This document shows, in pieces, positions 1-12,600 of a DNA stretch of 64,000 nucleotides. Numbering within the stretch: position 1 is the first letter of the stretch; every line of letters starts with the position of its first letter. The position numbers and the translations under genes were made by a program. Source of the stretch: Chloranthus sessilifolius. Lineage: Eukaryota > Streptophyta > Magnoliopsida > Chloranthales > Chloranthaceae. A model generated the notes under the pieces. It saw only the letters and a list, made by a program, of their open reading frames with translations. It did not search any database and had not been told where the DNA came from. The stretch is from NCBI GenBank assembly GCA_021018995.1, contig CM037587.1, forward strand, positions 66,855,604 through 66,919,603, given 5' to 3'.

Positions 1-822
1 ATCAATACTCTCCGAGTTGGAAAAACTCATCTCCAATGAGTTAGGGAATCTACGGATGTCACACTTCGAGAGCTCAATTCTTGGTTTGTCTTTCCACGTT
101 GTGAGATACTTCTGATTCTTATCTTCATTGGCATGGAAGCTTGGAAATTCTATGACTTTCTCATTCGACCCTTTCTCATATTGCACAGGTAAGGTAAGGG
201 ATAGAAATTGGGTAAATGAGTGCGGTTGGGTCGGGTGCTCAATAAGAAATGGATCAAAGGGTAGGGTTGTAGGATCTAGAATAGGCATAAGATCCGTTAC
301 GACAACTGTCGGAAAGTTGCTCTTGTCTAGAGGAAAATTTAGACCTTCATCCTTACCCCTTTTCGAGATTGGAAATGATTCCACATGATAAGAACCATCA
401 GGAAGTAACTTTCCTGATGGTAATTTCAGATTAACTAAATTCTATAAATTTTTAAGGTATAAAATTGTTTACTCTAGATGCTTTATTGATCGTAAATGTT
501 TAATTGTGAATGTTTATCTACCTTCTTTCCCTATGACAAAATGGGGGAGAAATTTATCTATATAACCTGTTACACTTGATCTTTTTTCTGTTGTATTGTT
601 TCAAGTAACATCATTTCAAAGATTTAATTATCTGAAAAGATTGTGTTTAGGTTACTACTTTTTACTTGGCAAATACGTTTAAGGGGGAGCAAATCGTGTT
701 GTAATTTTTTTTATATTACATGATAGATTGTTGTATAGGACTTAGATGAGAGAAAATTTGATGTATTTTTTTATTAGTCCTTGTATATTAGATTTTTTCA
801 TGATTGTGACAAAGGGGGAGAT
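1..822 (+). mobile_element. 3' internal region of a Sirevirus-like Ty1/copia element with three polypurine tracts
   Basis: Non-coding or decayed DNA upstream of an LTR-like sequence. Three polypurine tracts lie in tandem at 541-550, 681-690 and 811-820, each containing GGGGGAG, and the last abuts the LTR start TTGAAAG. Multiple polypurine tracts before the 3' LTR are a known Sirevirus trait; assigning this piece to that genus is inference because no pol domain lies inside the window. A perfect 10-bp stem with a 6-nt loop (395-420) sits in the middle. An open stretch of 86 codons at 128-388 has no recognisable domain and I do not call it a gene. The whole stretch lies in intron 9 of the acylaminoacyl-peptidase gene on the other strand. 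Confidence 0.45.
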
Positions 823-1440
823 TGAAAGATTTATTGTCTTAATCATGATTTAATTTAAAATATTGCTCCATAATTGCCAAGTAAAAGAGGATGATTTACG
901 TTTTACACTATCAGACCTACGGACATCCGTGATGAACCTCACGGACGACCGTGAGTGAATCACGGACGTCCGTGAACTGACAGTATTTAAACGCAAAGTT
1001 AGTTCGGGTGGTTATCTCTTGAGCGAAAATTTTCTCTATTATCCGAAAAAGAGAGTCTGCGTTCCCTTGGTCTTTGAGATAAACTTACCCTATTCTGATT
1101 TGATGATTTTCCTAAGGATTTACTCCGTTACGATTGTAATCTAAAGGTTTAGATCGGTATCACGTGACTCGAGATTTGAAGCGAAAGAAGTTTACTATGA
1201 ATTGGATGATCGTGGGATGCGATTGTTGGTAGTGAAAAGAGCAATAGGGCATATCATTCTGAAAGCACTGTAAGGTTTAATTTTCATAGTGAATTACTTA
1301 TTTTGGATCTAAAATAGATCCCGTGGTTTTTACCTGTGATAGGGTTTTCCACGTAAAAAATCTTGTGTGTTACTTGTGTGGATGTGATTAGTTTTATAAA
1401 TTGTTTATATTCTTTATATATATATAGATCGATAATTATT
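823..1440 (+). repeat. Copia (Sirevirus-like) LTR
   Basis: Begins directly after the polypurine tract at 811-820. It contains three dyads of the form CACGGACGNCCGTG (919-930, 940-954, 961-976) and the phrase GTGGTTTTTACCTGTGATAGG followed by TTTTCCACGTAAAAAATC near 1320-1360, which resembles the R/U5 part of Sirevirus-class LTRs. The 3' boundary is not resolved; 1,440 is approximate and no matching LTR is in the window. Confidence 0.45.
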
Positions 1441-1640
1441 CCCAAATTACAAGGACCATTTTTGGGGACCTGTGACAAATGGAATCCAAAACTGGCCGTC
1501 TGATGGTAATATCATGGTCTCAAGATCCATTGTGTGTCCCAGTGACAAACGATCTCCATCATCTGATTTCATGCCCTCAATGGGTTTCAAGGGGTTACCG
1601 ACGTTGGCGCTTTCAGAAAAACCTTGGCACGAATAGACGT
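1440..1640 (-). repeat. Single arm of the dispersed long-inverted-repeat family
   Basis: On the minus strand this reads ATGGATCTTGAGACCATGA, then CCATCAGACGGCCAGTTTTGG and a CCCCAAAAA end. That matches the arms of the foldback elements at 4,648-5,097 and 24,543-24,985. Only one arm is recognisable. The open frame across it (1,447-1,689 minus) is a by-product of the repeat and not an exon. Confidence 0.5.
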
Positions 1641-1706
1641 ACCCTAGAAATAATATCAGTTTATAGATTAGGAAATTGGAAGATGGCAAAAGATAATGAT
1701 ATAAAC

Positions 1707-1837
1707 CTTGTCAGAGTATCTTGATATTTGACTTTCAACATCTACCCAGTGCCATGTAACACCTGAATTTGTCTGCTGCTCCAGGGCAGTAGGGCGTCCA
1801 TACTTGATTTGAGGAGGGTCTTTGGGACTGCTCGACA
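1707..1837 (-). CDS. AARE: AARE exon 9 (last visible)
   Basis: 131 nt encoding VSSSPKDPPQIKYG through SQISRYSDK. Acceptor TTTGAAG|TGTCGAG and donor GACAAG|GTTTATATC. The following intron contains the Sirevirus-like LTR; no further exon was found down to base 1. Confidence 0.8.
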
Positions 1838-3449
1838 CTTCAAATCGAAGGAACAGAAAAGTCAAAATTCAAAGTTTTTCCTTTAATTTGACGGCCTTAC
1901 TATGGAAATCTGTATTATATATATACCAGCGAGAATGTTGTCCCCATCGACTGCAAGAACATTCCATGAGTAAAAAGAATCGATCGGGGAGATACGTGAA
2001 ATTCTACAACTGTATGGAAAATATATAGTTGTTTAAGTTTCAAATATATAGACGGGATTAACAAGGCTGCTATCTTAGGTGCTATAGTGACACATAGAAC
2101 AGTTGAAGTTACCTCAACACATTAATAGAAAGAATTACTTGAATGCTACCCCAGATGGAGGACACGATCATCGTACACCCATCAGAAAACCATGGTTGAT
2201 TGAGGAAGTTTGAACAATATAGCCCCGGGAAGCAACCATCTTCAGCACACATAACAACAGAGACCTACAAAAAGTTTCCATGACAAGGGTACCTTTATAT
2301 GTAAGATAATTATAAATAACGGTAGCATCTGTGGTGATGAATCTTTAAAAAAAAAAAATCGAGAAATTGAATTTGGGAATTGGGAAATATCAAATATTTT
2401 GTAATAAAGATGTTTTGTATCCTTTTCATTTGAGTATTTCTTGAAGCAATAATAAGTAAAAATCAACATCCCCAAAACAATGGCAGGATATTGCTAGCAG
2501 CCCAAGAACCCCAAGCAGTATTTCTCTTCCAAAAAGGCTCAGAAAATGGCTCCAAATACTAGAACTAAAAATATCAACATATGTAATAATGCTTCGTATT
2601 TTCAGAAAATCCGATGTATGCTCTGCCCATCACCCAAAACTTCTTATCAGAGGGCATATATTCATCCGTATATGTGTTTTACAAGTGAACTTTTCTTATC
2701 CTACCAGTACCAATAACAACCACCATTTCCTCCAGACAACTATATTACTATTGTACTATTTGTAGTTTCTATCATTTTCCTGATCTAAATTTTCTATGTT
2801 TCTATCAACACAATGAATAAATAAGTTTATTTCTATATTTTATAAATACAATACAGATATTAAACTCTTCAAAGTTATTTTATAGAATAACTTTGGAGGT
2901 ACTCCTGGATTCTTTAGAAAGGAGGAAGAAAATATTACATAATGAAATCCTCCTTTCGTAGGATGAGATACACCCTCTTTGGTTAGAGAGTTTCATCATC
3001 CTTTCATACGATGAGATACACCCTCTTTGGTTAGAGAGACAACCAATTCAGTAGTCAATCTCCCAAATCGGTGAAAGGAAAATCTCGCAAATAGGTAAAA
3101 GGAAACAGTGAAGAAATTCTAGATTCTCCCACAAAAGTATACGGAGATGAGGACTTTCTCCTTTTATGTATGTGGCAGCACATAAGTAACACTAAATGTT
3201 TCTATAGCTAAGAGTAAAGAATGACAAAACAATAGAAAATTTACAGCATATTATAATCAACAAACAAATTGTTAACTCCTGTCACTTCAGTCATGTTAGT
3301 GACCAAAAATGGAGAAACCATAACTTGCTTGTGAACAAATGAAAGTGGTCCCTAGATAGAGCTCTCGTAAAGATGTCTGCTACATCATCATTGGACAGTG
3401 TGAACATCGCCCTTTCAGTCAAAATATCACAACCAATGGAAAGGATCAA

Positions 3450-3516
<67 letters not shown>

Positions 3517-3651
3517 AAGAAAGAAATGGGGAAATGCATCCGGATGAACCCTTGGAGGGCTGCACCAAGATGCCAATACACATGCCACATGGCATGATCA
3601 ACCCAAAATAACACCTGTTTTGGGTTGATCAGCCATGTGGCATGTGATTTA

Positions 3652-3694
<43 letters not shown>

Positions 3695-3907
3695 TTTTTT
3701 AACAAATTTGGTGTATTTGATTTTATCGACCTTTGACCACATTTTTAACGGAGGATATGCATCGGATAGAGCCCAAATATTTTGGGTGACACCTTATTGA
3801 TGTTATCCAAGTTGTCGTAGTACTCGATCCTCATGGTTGGTGCAACTTGGTGTGCAGATGATCTGGGTGCAGCCCTCAAGGCTACATCTGACTTCATAGT
3901 CTGGGGC

Positions 3908-3965
<58 letters not shown>

Positions 3966-6900
3966 TTAATCTAGCATACAATGCTTCAATGAGGCATTAG
4001 CACCAGCCACAAATTTAGTGGATAGTGCATGCCCTTTATCATGGATTCTTTTTCATTTTTACGCAAATTCTTTTGTCATAATATGAAAAGAGTAAGGGCA
4101 TTTACGTGCATTCACACAATGACAATCTAGTAAATAAATAAGTATAAGATACTATTGAGGTGGATGTGCACTTGGTGAGAGAAAAAGTATGAGATAAGAC
4201 ATCGGAACTCGTTGATGTTGCTTCTTCTCAACAACTTGCAGATATCCTCACAAGGCTAGTTGGTCTTATGCATCTTCAGGATATTTCTATCAAGCTGGGC
4301 ATGCATGATATTCATGCTCCAGATTGAGGGGAAGTGTTGGTGTGTGAATTTATATGTGCATGTATTGTCATACCATCATAGTCACAAAGTCGGGAGTCGG
4401 CAATAAATCGGCAAGGGTCTTAGTCGGGGAAAAATCGGTCAAAGTCGAAAATAATCGGGAAAAATAAAAAAATTATTTATTAAATATATCATAATATATT
4501 CAAGCTAAAAATAATAATTATAATCCTTACTACTATTATAAAAGCACCAATATTTCTGTCAATTTTGTGTTTCCACACTTTAGGAACAAAATACCCTTCT
4601 TAACCAACCCAATCTGTCCCTATATACTCCTAAGCCGTGACAATAAAATTAAAATGGGTACCATTATTTACCTTCCATAAAACTGTGACCTCATCCCACA
4701 TCCTTCAGTCCGAATGTATTGATCGCTTTGAATCATACGATGGAGATTGTATTTCGCCTAAATCTCCTATATTGTTGATCTTGACATCCTAGTTGAATCA
4801 TCAAACGGTAAAAATTTTATTTCACTTGGCACACAACCCAAAAAGTGACTAAATCATATGGCCTACATCACTCTCAAACATGATTTTAGATCATTTTTTA
4901 GATGTGTGCCATGTAAAATAAAAAATCGACGGTCTAATGATACTCTCATGATCCCAAGATTATTTGGGTTAAAGATGGGGATAAACAATGATCTACATCT
5001 TTTGATTCAAAGCGGTCATTTCATACCTACTAGAGGATATAGGTGAGGTCACAATTTTAAGGGGTGTAAATAATGGTACTCAAATAGAATCCATTTTCCA
5101 ATGAGAATACGTAAATAATGGTACCCAAATAAGATCTCTTTCCTTCCTTATTTTTAGCACCTTCAAAGAAAGCCACAAAGTTGAGAGAATTAACAATTTT
5201 GCCATAAAAGTTCTCTTTCCTTCCTTATATTTAGCACCTTCAAAGGAACCCACAAATTTAAGAGAATTAACAATTTTGCTATATAATATTTGACTTGCTT
5301 TGATATCAAGTTCCCTTATGTGGAAGATTGGGCAGAAAAACGATCTCCATCAACCAATACAAATAGTCGATGGTTTTTTGGCATAGGTGCCCTGATGGGG
5401 ACATCAGATTCAAGCAACCGCCAATAATGTTCTGAAGGCAGAAGAAGAGAATCAGAGGCGAGGGAAAGAAAAACAACTCAAATTCGGAAGACTGAATATT
5501 GCTCAGTCGATCGATCAACTTTCTGCTTCGATCGATTGAGGATGGATAGCAGCTACACATTCTGAAGCAAAATTACGTGTCAATCGATCGATCGACACCC
5601 ACCTTCGATTGATCGATTATAGTTAAGAATAATATGGCTTTCGGATAAAGTATATATTTATATACTCGATGGATCGACCCCCATGCCTTGATGGTCGACC
5701 CCAGGCCTCGATGGATCCACCACAGGCCTTTTAGAGTTTTAGTAGTATTAGGAGTCTTCTAATTTCGTATTAGTGTTTTGGTTAGCCTATTTAAAGGCTT
5801 GTAAACACTTTTATTATTAGTTTTTGGTTAATGAAAATTGTTTATGCAAAATTGAGAGTTTTAAACTTTCGTGATGGTGTGATTCTCTCAAAACGGAGAG
5901 TGATTCTTCGATTCCTGCTTGCGGTTTGGTGCAAGGCCAACTCTTCTTCCATCTCTATCTTATTTAGATCTACGGTTTGCGTAAGTAGCGTAACTCTATT
6001 TATTTTATTTTCATTAAATCCCAGATCTAGCCTATTTATTCCTTAAAATCAAAAATCAAATTACCCGTTCTTCATTAAATCATTATTAGCCTTTTATTTT
6101 TGTACGGTATCAAGGGAACCGGCTTGCAAGTTCGTTCGACGCCCTAAAACTATCAGAGATCTAGTCGTTCATAAGAACCCTAGTCTTTTAGATCCGCGAT
6201 AGGGAACGTACACGATAGTAACGCTATTTTGGGCCAACATTAATCATCTAATTAAATTTCTAGAATTTTCTGTGGTAATTTGTTATGAGAAATTGTTATT
6301 TTTAATTGATTATATTAATTTTAATCCTAATCTTAGCCCTAGCATTGCATTTAGCAAGTTCTTGCATCATGCCCTCTAAGATTTCGCGGATGTTAAGCTA
6401 CCCAAATAATAATTTACTGGAAAGTTGAAACCCTTTGAGTCACGAATAATGTACCCCTATCAAATTTTCTCATCCTACCTAATCGATTTTTGGCTTTTCC
6501 TACCTAAAATCAAAATCAGACTGAACTAGAATTGATTCGGTTTGAATTGATTTTCGGGTCAAATGTGGCTGGTTCAATTAGTTTGGTTTTCAGGTCGGGT
6601 TTGGATTTCGGTTCAAAACTTGCACCCATACGTATGGTTGCTCGTAGGACTTAGGCGAGTGCTTAACTATATTTGACTTGGACAAGCATATGATACTTCT
6701 ACGTAGGGATCTCAATAGATAGGGTAGATTTGATACACAACCTGCTCAAGACGGCTTTTTTATTAGGCTAGGCACTAAACTGTCCTATTGGGCTAAGTTA
6801 GGCATGAAGTGTCAGACACAATCTGGAGGTATAGTTGGGTCGAGTTAAGGAAAAATTTGGTCGACTAAGCTCGAGTTACACGATATCCATAAATTGACTG

Positions 6901-9626
6901 TCTGATGGTACACCATTGATCTCAAGCTCCATTATGTGAAAGATTGAAAAGAAAATCGATCTCCATCATCTGGTTCACATCAGTCAATGATTTTTCGAAT
7001 GTAACTTAGAGATCTAGTTGGTATAATTAGAGCTATCCTTTAAAGGAAAGACTTGGTATTTGGAAGACTTAGGCTAAGTGGAAACTTCATCTTAGTTGGT
7101 ATAATTAGAGCTATCCTTTAAAGGAGAGACTTGGTATTTGGAAGACTTAGGCCAAGTGGAAACTTCATCTTAGCCATCAGAATTGAAGGTCATGATCTAA
7201 AGATGTATAATGCAAAAGATTGGTATAAAATAAAATCTCAATTATATGATTCAAAGCAGTCAAATATGGATGAGATGATGGCCATTTATCGTGTTAAGTC
7301 ATATGATAGAGATCGAAAATCCTTAGAATGAAATTTAAATCAGACGAATTCGATGGTGTCTCCACATTTATATTAACATGTGCAACGCATGTGCACTTTT
7401 ACTAGTGAACAAAAAAGTACAAAATAGGCAAAAAAAAGAAGAGCAGTGAGCTTTGAGACGTGCCGGCAGCAGAGAGGGCGAAAGCCCTAAAGGATTTTTT
7501 CCACTTTAAGTGAAATAAAAAATAAAAAAAAATTGGATAACATGAAAAAATCGCTGATTAATCGTCGAGTCGCCGACTCGGCCGATTAATCTGCGATGTA
7601 ATGGATATCCTCTCATAAGTCATAAAGCTTGTTACCCTAATTCTTCCTCTCCTTCTCTAAACCTTCATAAATCCCAACCCTAAAATCATTTAGTAAACCC
7701 TAATACCATCACCTATAACTGTCATTCATTAACCTGAATCCGTTTTACTTCTCTTGCATCAAAAGCTTGTAAGGCTGTTAAACTCAAATCAATCATAAAG
7801 ATCAAACGCAAGAGTGGTGCGAGTATGGTCAATGCAAAATATCAGACCATCAAATTCATGTAGCAAACCATCAATATTCTTCAGAAACTAGAAACCTCAC
7901 TTTTGGACGATGGATGTTGAAGGAAATGAACAAGAACCCTATTCTTCAGTTATAATTTTCTCAAAATCTCCACATTACAAATTTGCTTGTTTGCTATGAT
8001 CTCAGATACTACTGCATGGTGCACATGCACATGCACATGAATCCAATATATAAATATAAAGAAATGCATGCATTTGTTGAATATTTAATGCAAATATGCA
8101 ATCAACATAAAAAATGCATCACAAACACATGGATCATCATTTTCTAAAGACATCAATAGGTCATCTTATCATACACTTGAATTTTAGAGCAAACATAAAG
8201 AAGAGGTTACCACGTCAACAATTTTCATAGAGGGGCATTGTTTTCCATCACCAGCCCAATCCATTCTATGAAGTGAATTTGTGGCCCAATGTGCTCCACT
8301 ATCCACCGCACTTTTTGCAGACAAAAAAATAAGGAACTTTCCATCTGGACTGTAAACACAATTATTCTAACCAAATTAGCAATATCATTGCAATTTGTTT
8401 CGGTGATTTAAAATATATGGTATTTATTAAATGGATCGAATAAAATATACATTTTCTTAGGTTGGTAATGCCCATTCAACAATAGCAACAACCAAAGTGA
8501 AAAATACGGGTACGGGTTTAATACGGTGAGCGAGAAAGTCGGAAAAAAATTGGCAAAATATGGCAAATAAACGGGAAAAAATCAAAAGGTAAAAAACTGT
8601 AAAATACTGACGACAAAAAACACCGGAATAGTCGGTAAAAACTGGTAAGAAAACGAGATAATATTAAAAAAAAATTTAAAAGTTTTAAAACAGTTTCTAA
8701 CAATATGTTAAAATACAGGAAAAAAATGTTTAATACGAGAAAACCGCATTAATACGTGAAATATGCGTATTATACGAAAATATGCATTTTATTAAAATAT
8801 ATGGGTATTATATGTGCTTAGTACGTTGTGGCAAACAAAGCCAAATTATACACGTATTTTTCAAAAAATTGTCATATTTTGTTACAATGGACACAACAGA
8901 AAAGTGGCATTATAATAGATGGACATTTGCTTTACATTATCAAGAAAAAATCGTTAGAAAATGAAAGATGCATATTCCAAATTAAAACCTTCTAATGAGC
9001 AAGTAGCAAAACATACAATAAATTTTCACTTTAAAAAACATATTTACAGGAAAGCATCAAACTAATGATATAAAAAACAGGACTAAAAGCAAATTAGTTC
9101 TATAAAAAAGGCCAATGTCAACATCACTAGATGTTATTACATTGGGGCACAACAGAGGACAAAAAATCTAAAATCAAGTCATTGCCTCTCTTTTAGCACT
9201 AACCTTAAATCATCTAAATGAAAACTAACCTATGTCAACAACTCTTATCTAGTCACAAAGAGCATTCAAACTATGTTCGTGATGTAATACCAAGAGGAGA
9301 GGATCCAAGGGAAGGAAGAAATCTGAAATTTAATGTAATAACCTGAATTTTTAAAACATGATTAATGGATGAAAATGGGGCTTTCCTTTCCTAATTTAAA
9401 GTTTTAAACCAGTTTAAATTTTTTTTGGGTATTTTCCTGGTTATTTTGGTATAAAATTATTCTTAGGGGCAGTTTGATAATTTTGATAAAGGGAAAGTGT
9501 AAAATGGTAATTTTCCTCAAGGGCAGTTTTGGTATTTCAAATAAATGGAATGTGTGTAACCATTAATGTGCATCTAGTAAATGGTGTGCTTGAGGAAAGT
9601 GGTGTATAGTGTGTGCAGCTAGTCAA

Positions 9627-9670
<44 letters not shown>

Positions 9671-12600
9671 GTATTAATTAGATGGGGTGCATCTGGTATG
9701 GGGTGTGCATGAGAAGAGTGGTGTGTGAAAAGTATTGTGGAACATGTGTGCCATGTGTAAGTGGTGGAAACATGTGTAGCATGCATGTAATGCAAGTGTG
9801 GTATTTGTAAGTGAACAAAGATATGAAAATTAGTGAGTTACAAGTGTAGCATGCATGCAACAAATGGGTGGCATGGGTAAAGTGGTGGAAATGTGGGAGT
9901 AATGGTGCATGCATATAAGGCATGTGTGACATGTGTTTTAAGTGTGAAAAGGTGGGGGGATAGCTATAAATAGGGGAGAGAGAAAGAGAACCCTAGTGAG
10001 AAAAAGGAGAAACTAGGAGAGAGAGAAAGAGAAACCTAGTGAAATAAGGAGAAAATAGGAGAGAGAACTAGAGAGAGAAATTAAGAAATAAAGAGGAAGG
10101 AGGAAGAAGGGTACCTCCTACCATCCTCCAGCCCCAGATCTGAGTACCTTTAGGCAAGTTCTCCTCCATGATTCTTTGTTTATTTAATTAGTTTCAAAAG
10201 ATGATTTCTACCCTAAAAACATGATTCTTATATCATCCTTTTTAACCATAAATATTCTCTAAGCAAGTTCTTGCTTAAATTTTGAAGACCATCATGGCTG
10301 CCATACAAAATTTGAATCTAAACCTGTTTTTGTTACAACACTAGTATCATAGTGACGAATCCAAACTACATCGGGTTAAAGCAAAAAGTAAACTGTGGAA
10401 CAAAGAAGTGTACGGTTTGGTTCAGGTCAAAAAAGAGGCTCTGTTATTGCGGCTGAAGGAATTGGAAATTTTGGAGGAACTAAGAAACCTAACGGTGGAA
10501 AAAAATAGAGTTTAAGAGTGCATGCATGGCTGAAGAGGTAAGCTGGAAGCAAAAAGCCAAGGTTAGATGGCTCAAAGAGGGAGATGCCAACACCAAGTAT
10601 TTTCATGCAGTCGCCAACGCTCGGAACAAAGCAAACTACTTGGGCAACATTGTAGTTGGTGGGGTGACTTACTCGAAGGAGGAGCAGATCTGGGAGAACA
10701 TAGTTGCGTTCTATCAGGATATGTACAAGGATGATGGTTTGCCTCGGCCCCAATTGGATGGGATATCATTTCGTTCTATCGCAGAGGAGGATCGGCTGAG
10801 TTTGGAACAGCAGTTCAGTGAAGAAGAGGTGTGGAGGGTAGTTAGGTTTGGAGCCAAAAATAAAGCACCAGGACCCGACGGTTTCACCATGGAATTCTTC
10901 ATATTTTTTTGGGCAACCATAAAGGCGGACCTGATGGAGGTTATGCACGAGTTTCACGCATCTGGCTTCATTAGGCGAAGCCTAAATTCTACGTTCATCA
11001 CCCTCATTCCCAAGAGAGATGGGGTTGATGATATTTCCGACTTCCGACCGATATGCCTCACAAATTGTCTCTACAAGATTATAGCCAAAGTCTTAGCCAA
11101 TAGACTCAGACCGGTTATGGGTATGATAATTTCAGACAATCAGAGAACTTTCGTGGACAACTAGTGGATCTGGTTGTGGTGGCTCAAAAGACCATCCACT
11201 CGGCGCAGCACAATCGCCAACCTACTGCTCTATGGAAATAGATATGGAGAAGGCGTACGATCAGATCAGTTGGGACTGCTTAGATTATATGATCGACAGG
11301 TTGGGGTTTAGAACAACCTGGAGTAGATGGATGAGGGGGTGTTACTCTTCGGCTTGGTTCTCGGTCTTGATCAATGGCACTCCTGCAGGATACTTTCAGA
11401 GTTCCAGAGGTCCCCACCAGGGGGATCCACTATCCCCTTTCCTATTCAATATGGTGGGGAAGCATTATCAAGGCTTGTATCGCGAGCCAGGCAAATGAAC
11501 CTCATAACTGGTATTAAGGTGGGAGATCAAGGGACACACATTTCGCATCCGGATGACACCATTATATTTGGGAAGGCTGACGTTCCGGAGTTCAGAGCCT
11601 TGGCTGATGTACTTTCAGTATATGAGGTTGTCTGGGGACAAAGCATCAATTTCTCCAAGTCGGCTATCACAGGCATTGGTACAGATGATCGATTGATGGC
11701 AGATCTGGCGCAGACGGTGGACTATACAATTGAAAAGTTCCCAATTAAGTACTTGGGGCTTCCCCTCGGCCTCAAGCAACCTACAACTAGAGATTGGGAA
11801 CCAGTAGTGCAAAGGTTCGAGCAACAATTGTCATCAAGGAAAGGGAAGCTGCTCAGTAGTAGAGGACGGCTTGTTCTTGTCAAAGTAGTTTTATCGTCGT
11901 TGACATCTTCTACATGTCAATGTTCAAGTGCCCGATGGGAGTTATCAACCGCCTAGAGCAAATTCAAAGGAAATTTCTGAGGGAGGGATCGGGTATGGAT
12001 AAACGATATCACCTAGTTAACTGGGACACTTGTCAGCTACCCGTCGGATGTGGTGGACTGGGAATTCGCAACTTGAGGGGGACCAATATCGCTCTACTTG
12101 GAAAGTGGTTCTAGAGAGCAGGGAGGGTGGAGGAAAGGGACAGCTTATGGCGTCTGGTGCTGCTCGAGAAGTACAGGCATTTAATGGGTAATTGGGGTAC
12201 CAGTATTACGGTTCACAGAAGAACCTCCACTTGGTGGAAAAGCATATGCAGCACATGGGATCTCTTCGCCAGAGGGCTGCGGTACCCGCATCCGCTTCTA
12301 GGAGGATACATGGGTGGATGTGGGTCCCCTTAGATACTCTTTCCCGGATATCTATGCCATATTTGTGAATCCTCTTGGAAGGATTATGGAGTTTGATTCT
12401 AAAACTGAGGGTAGACTGTCAAATGTTAGCATAAAGTTTGTAAATTAATTAAATCTCTTTATGGTTTAAAACAAACTCCTAAGCAATGGCATGAAAATTT
12501 TGGAAGTGTTATTGTTTCTAACGGTTTAAAAATTAATGAATCCGATAAATGTGCTTATAGTAAATTTTCTACAAATAAGGGAGTTATCATATGTTTATAT

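Noticed and set aside
1447-1689. 80-codon minus-strand open frame next to AARE exon 9
   Set aside because: It coincides with an arm of the dispersed inverted-repeat family and does not match the next AARE segment.
3291-3614. 107-codon minus-strand open frame
   Set aside because: Only the last ~45 codons (Copia RNase H tail) are meaningful; the start runs through a microsatellite.
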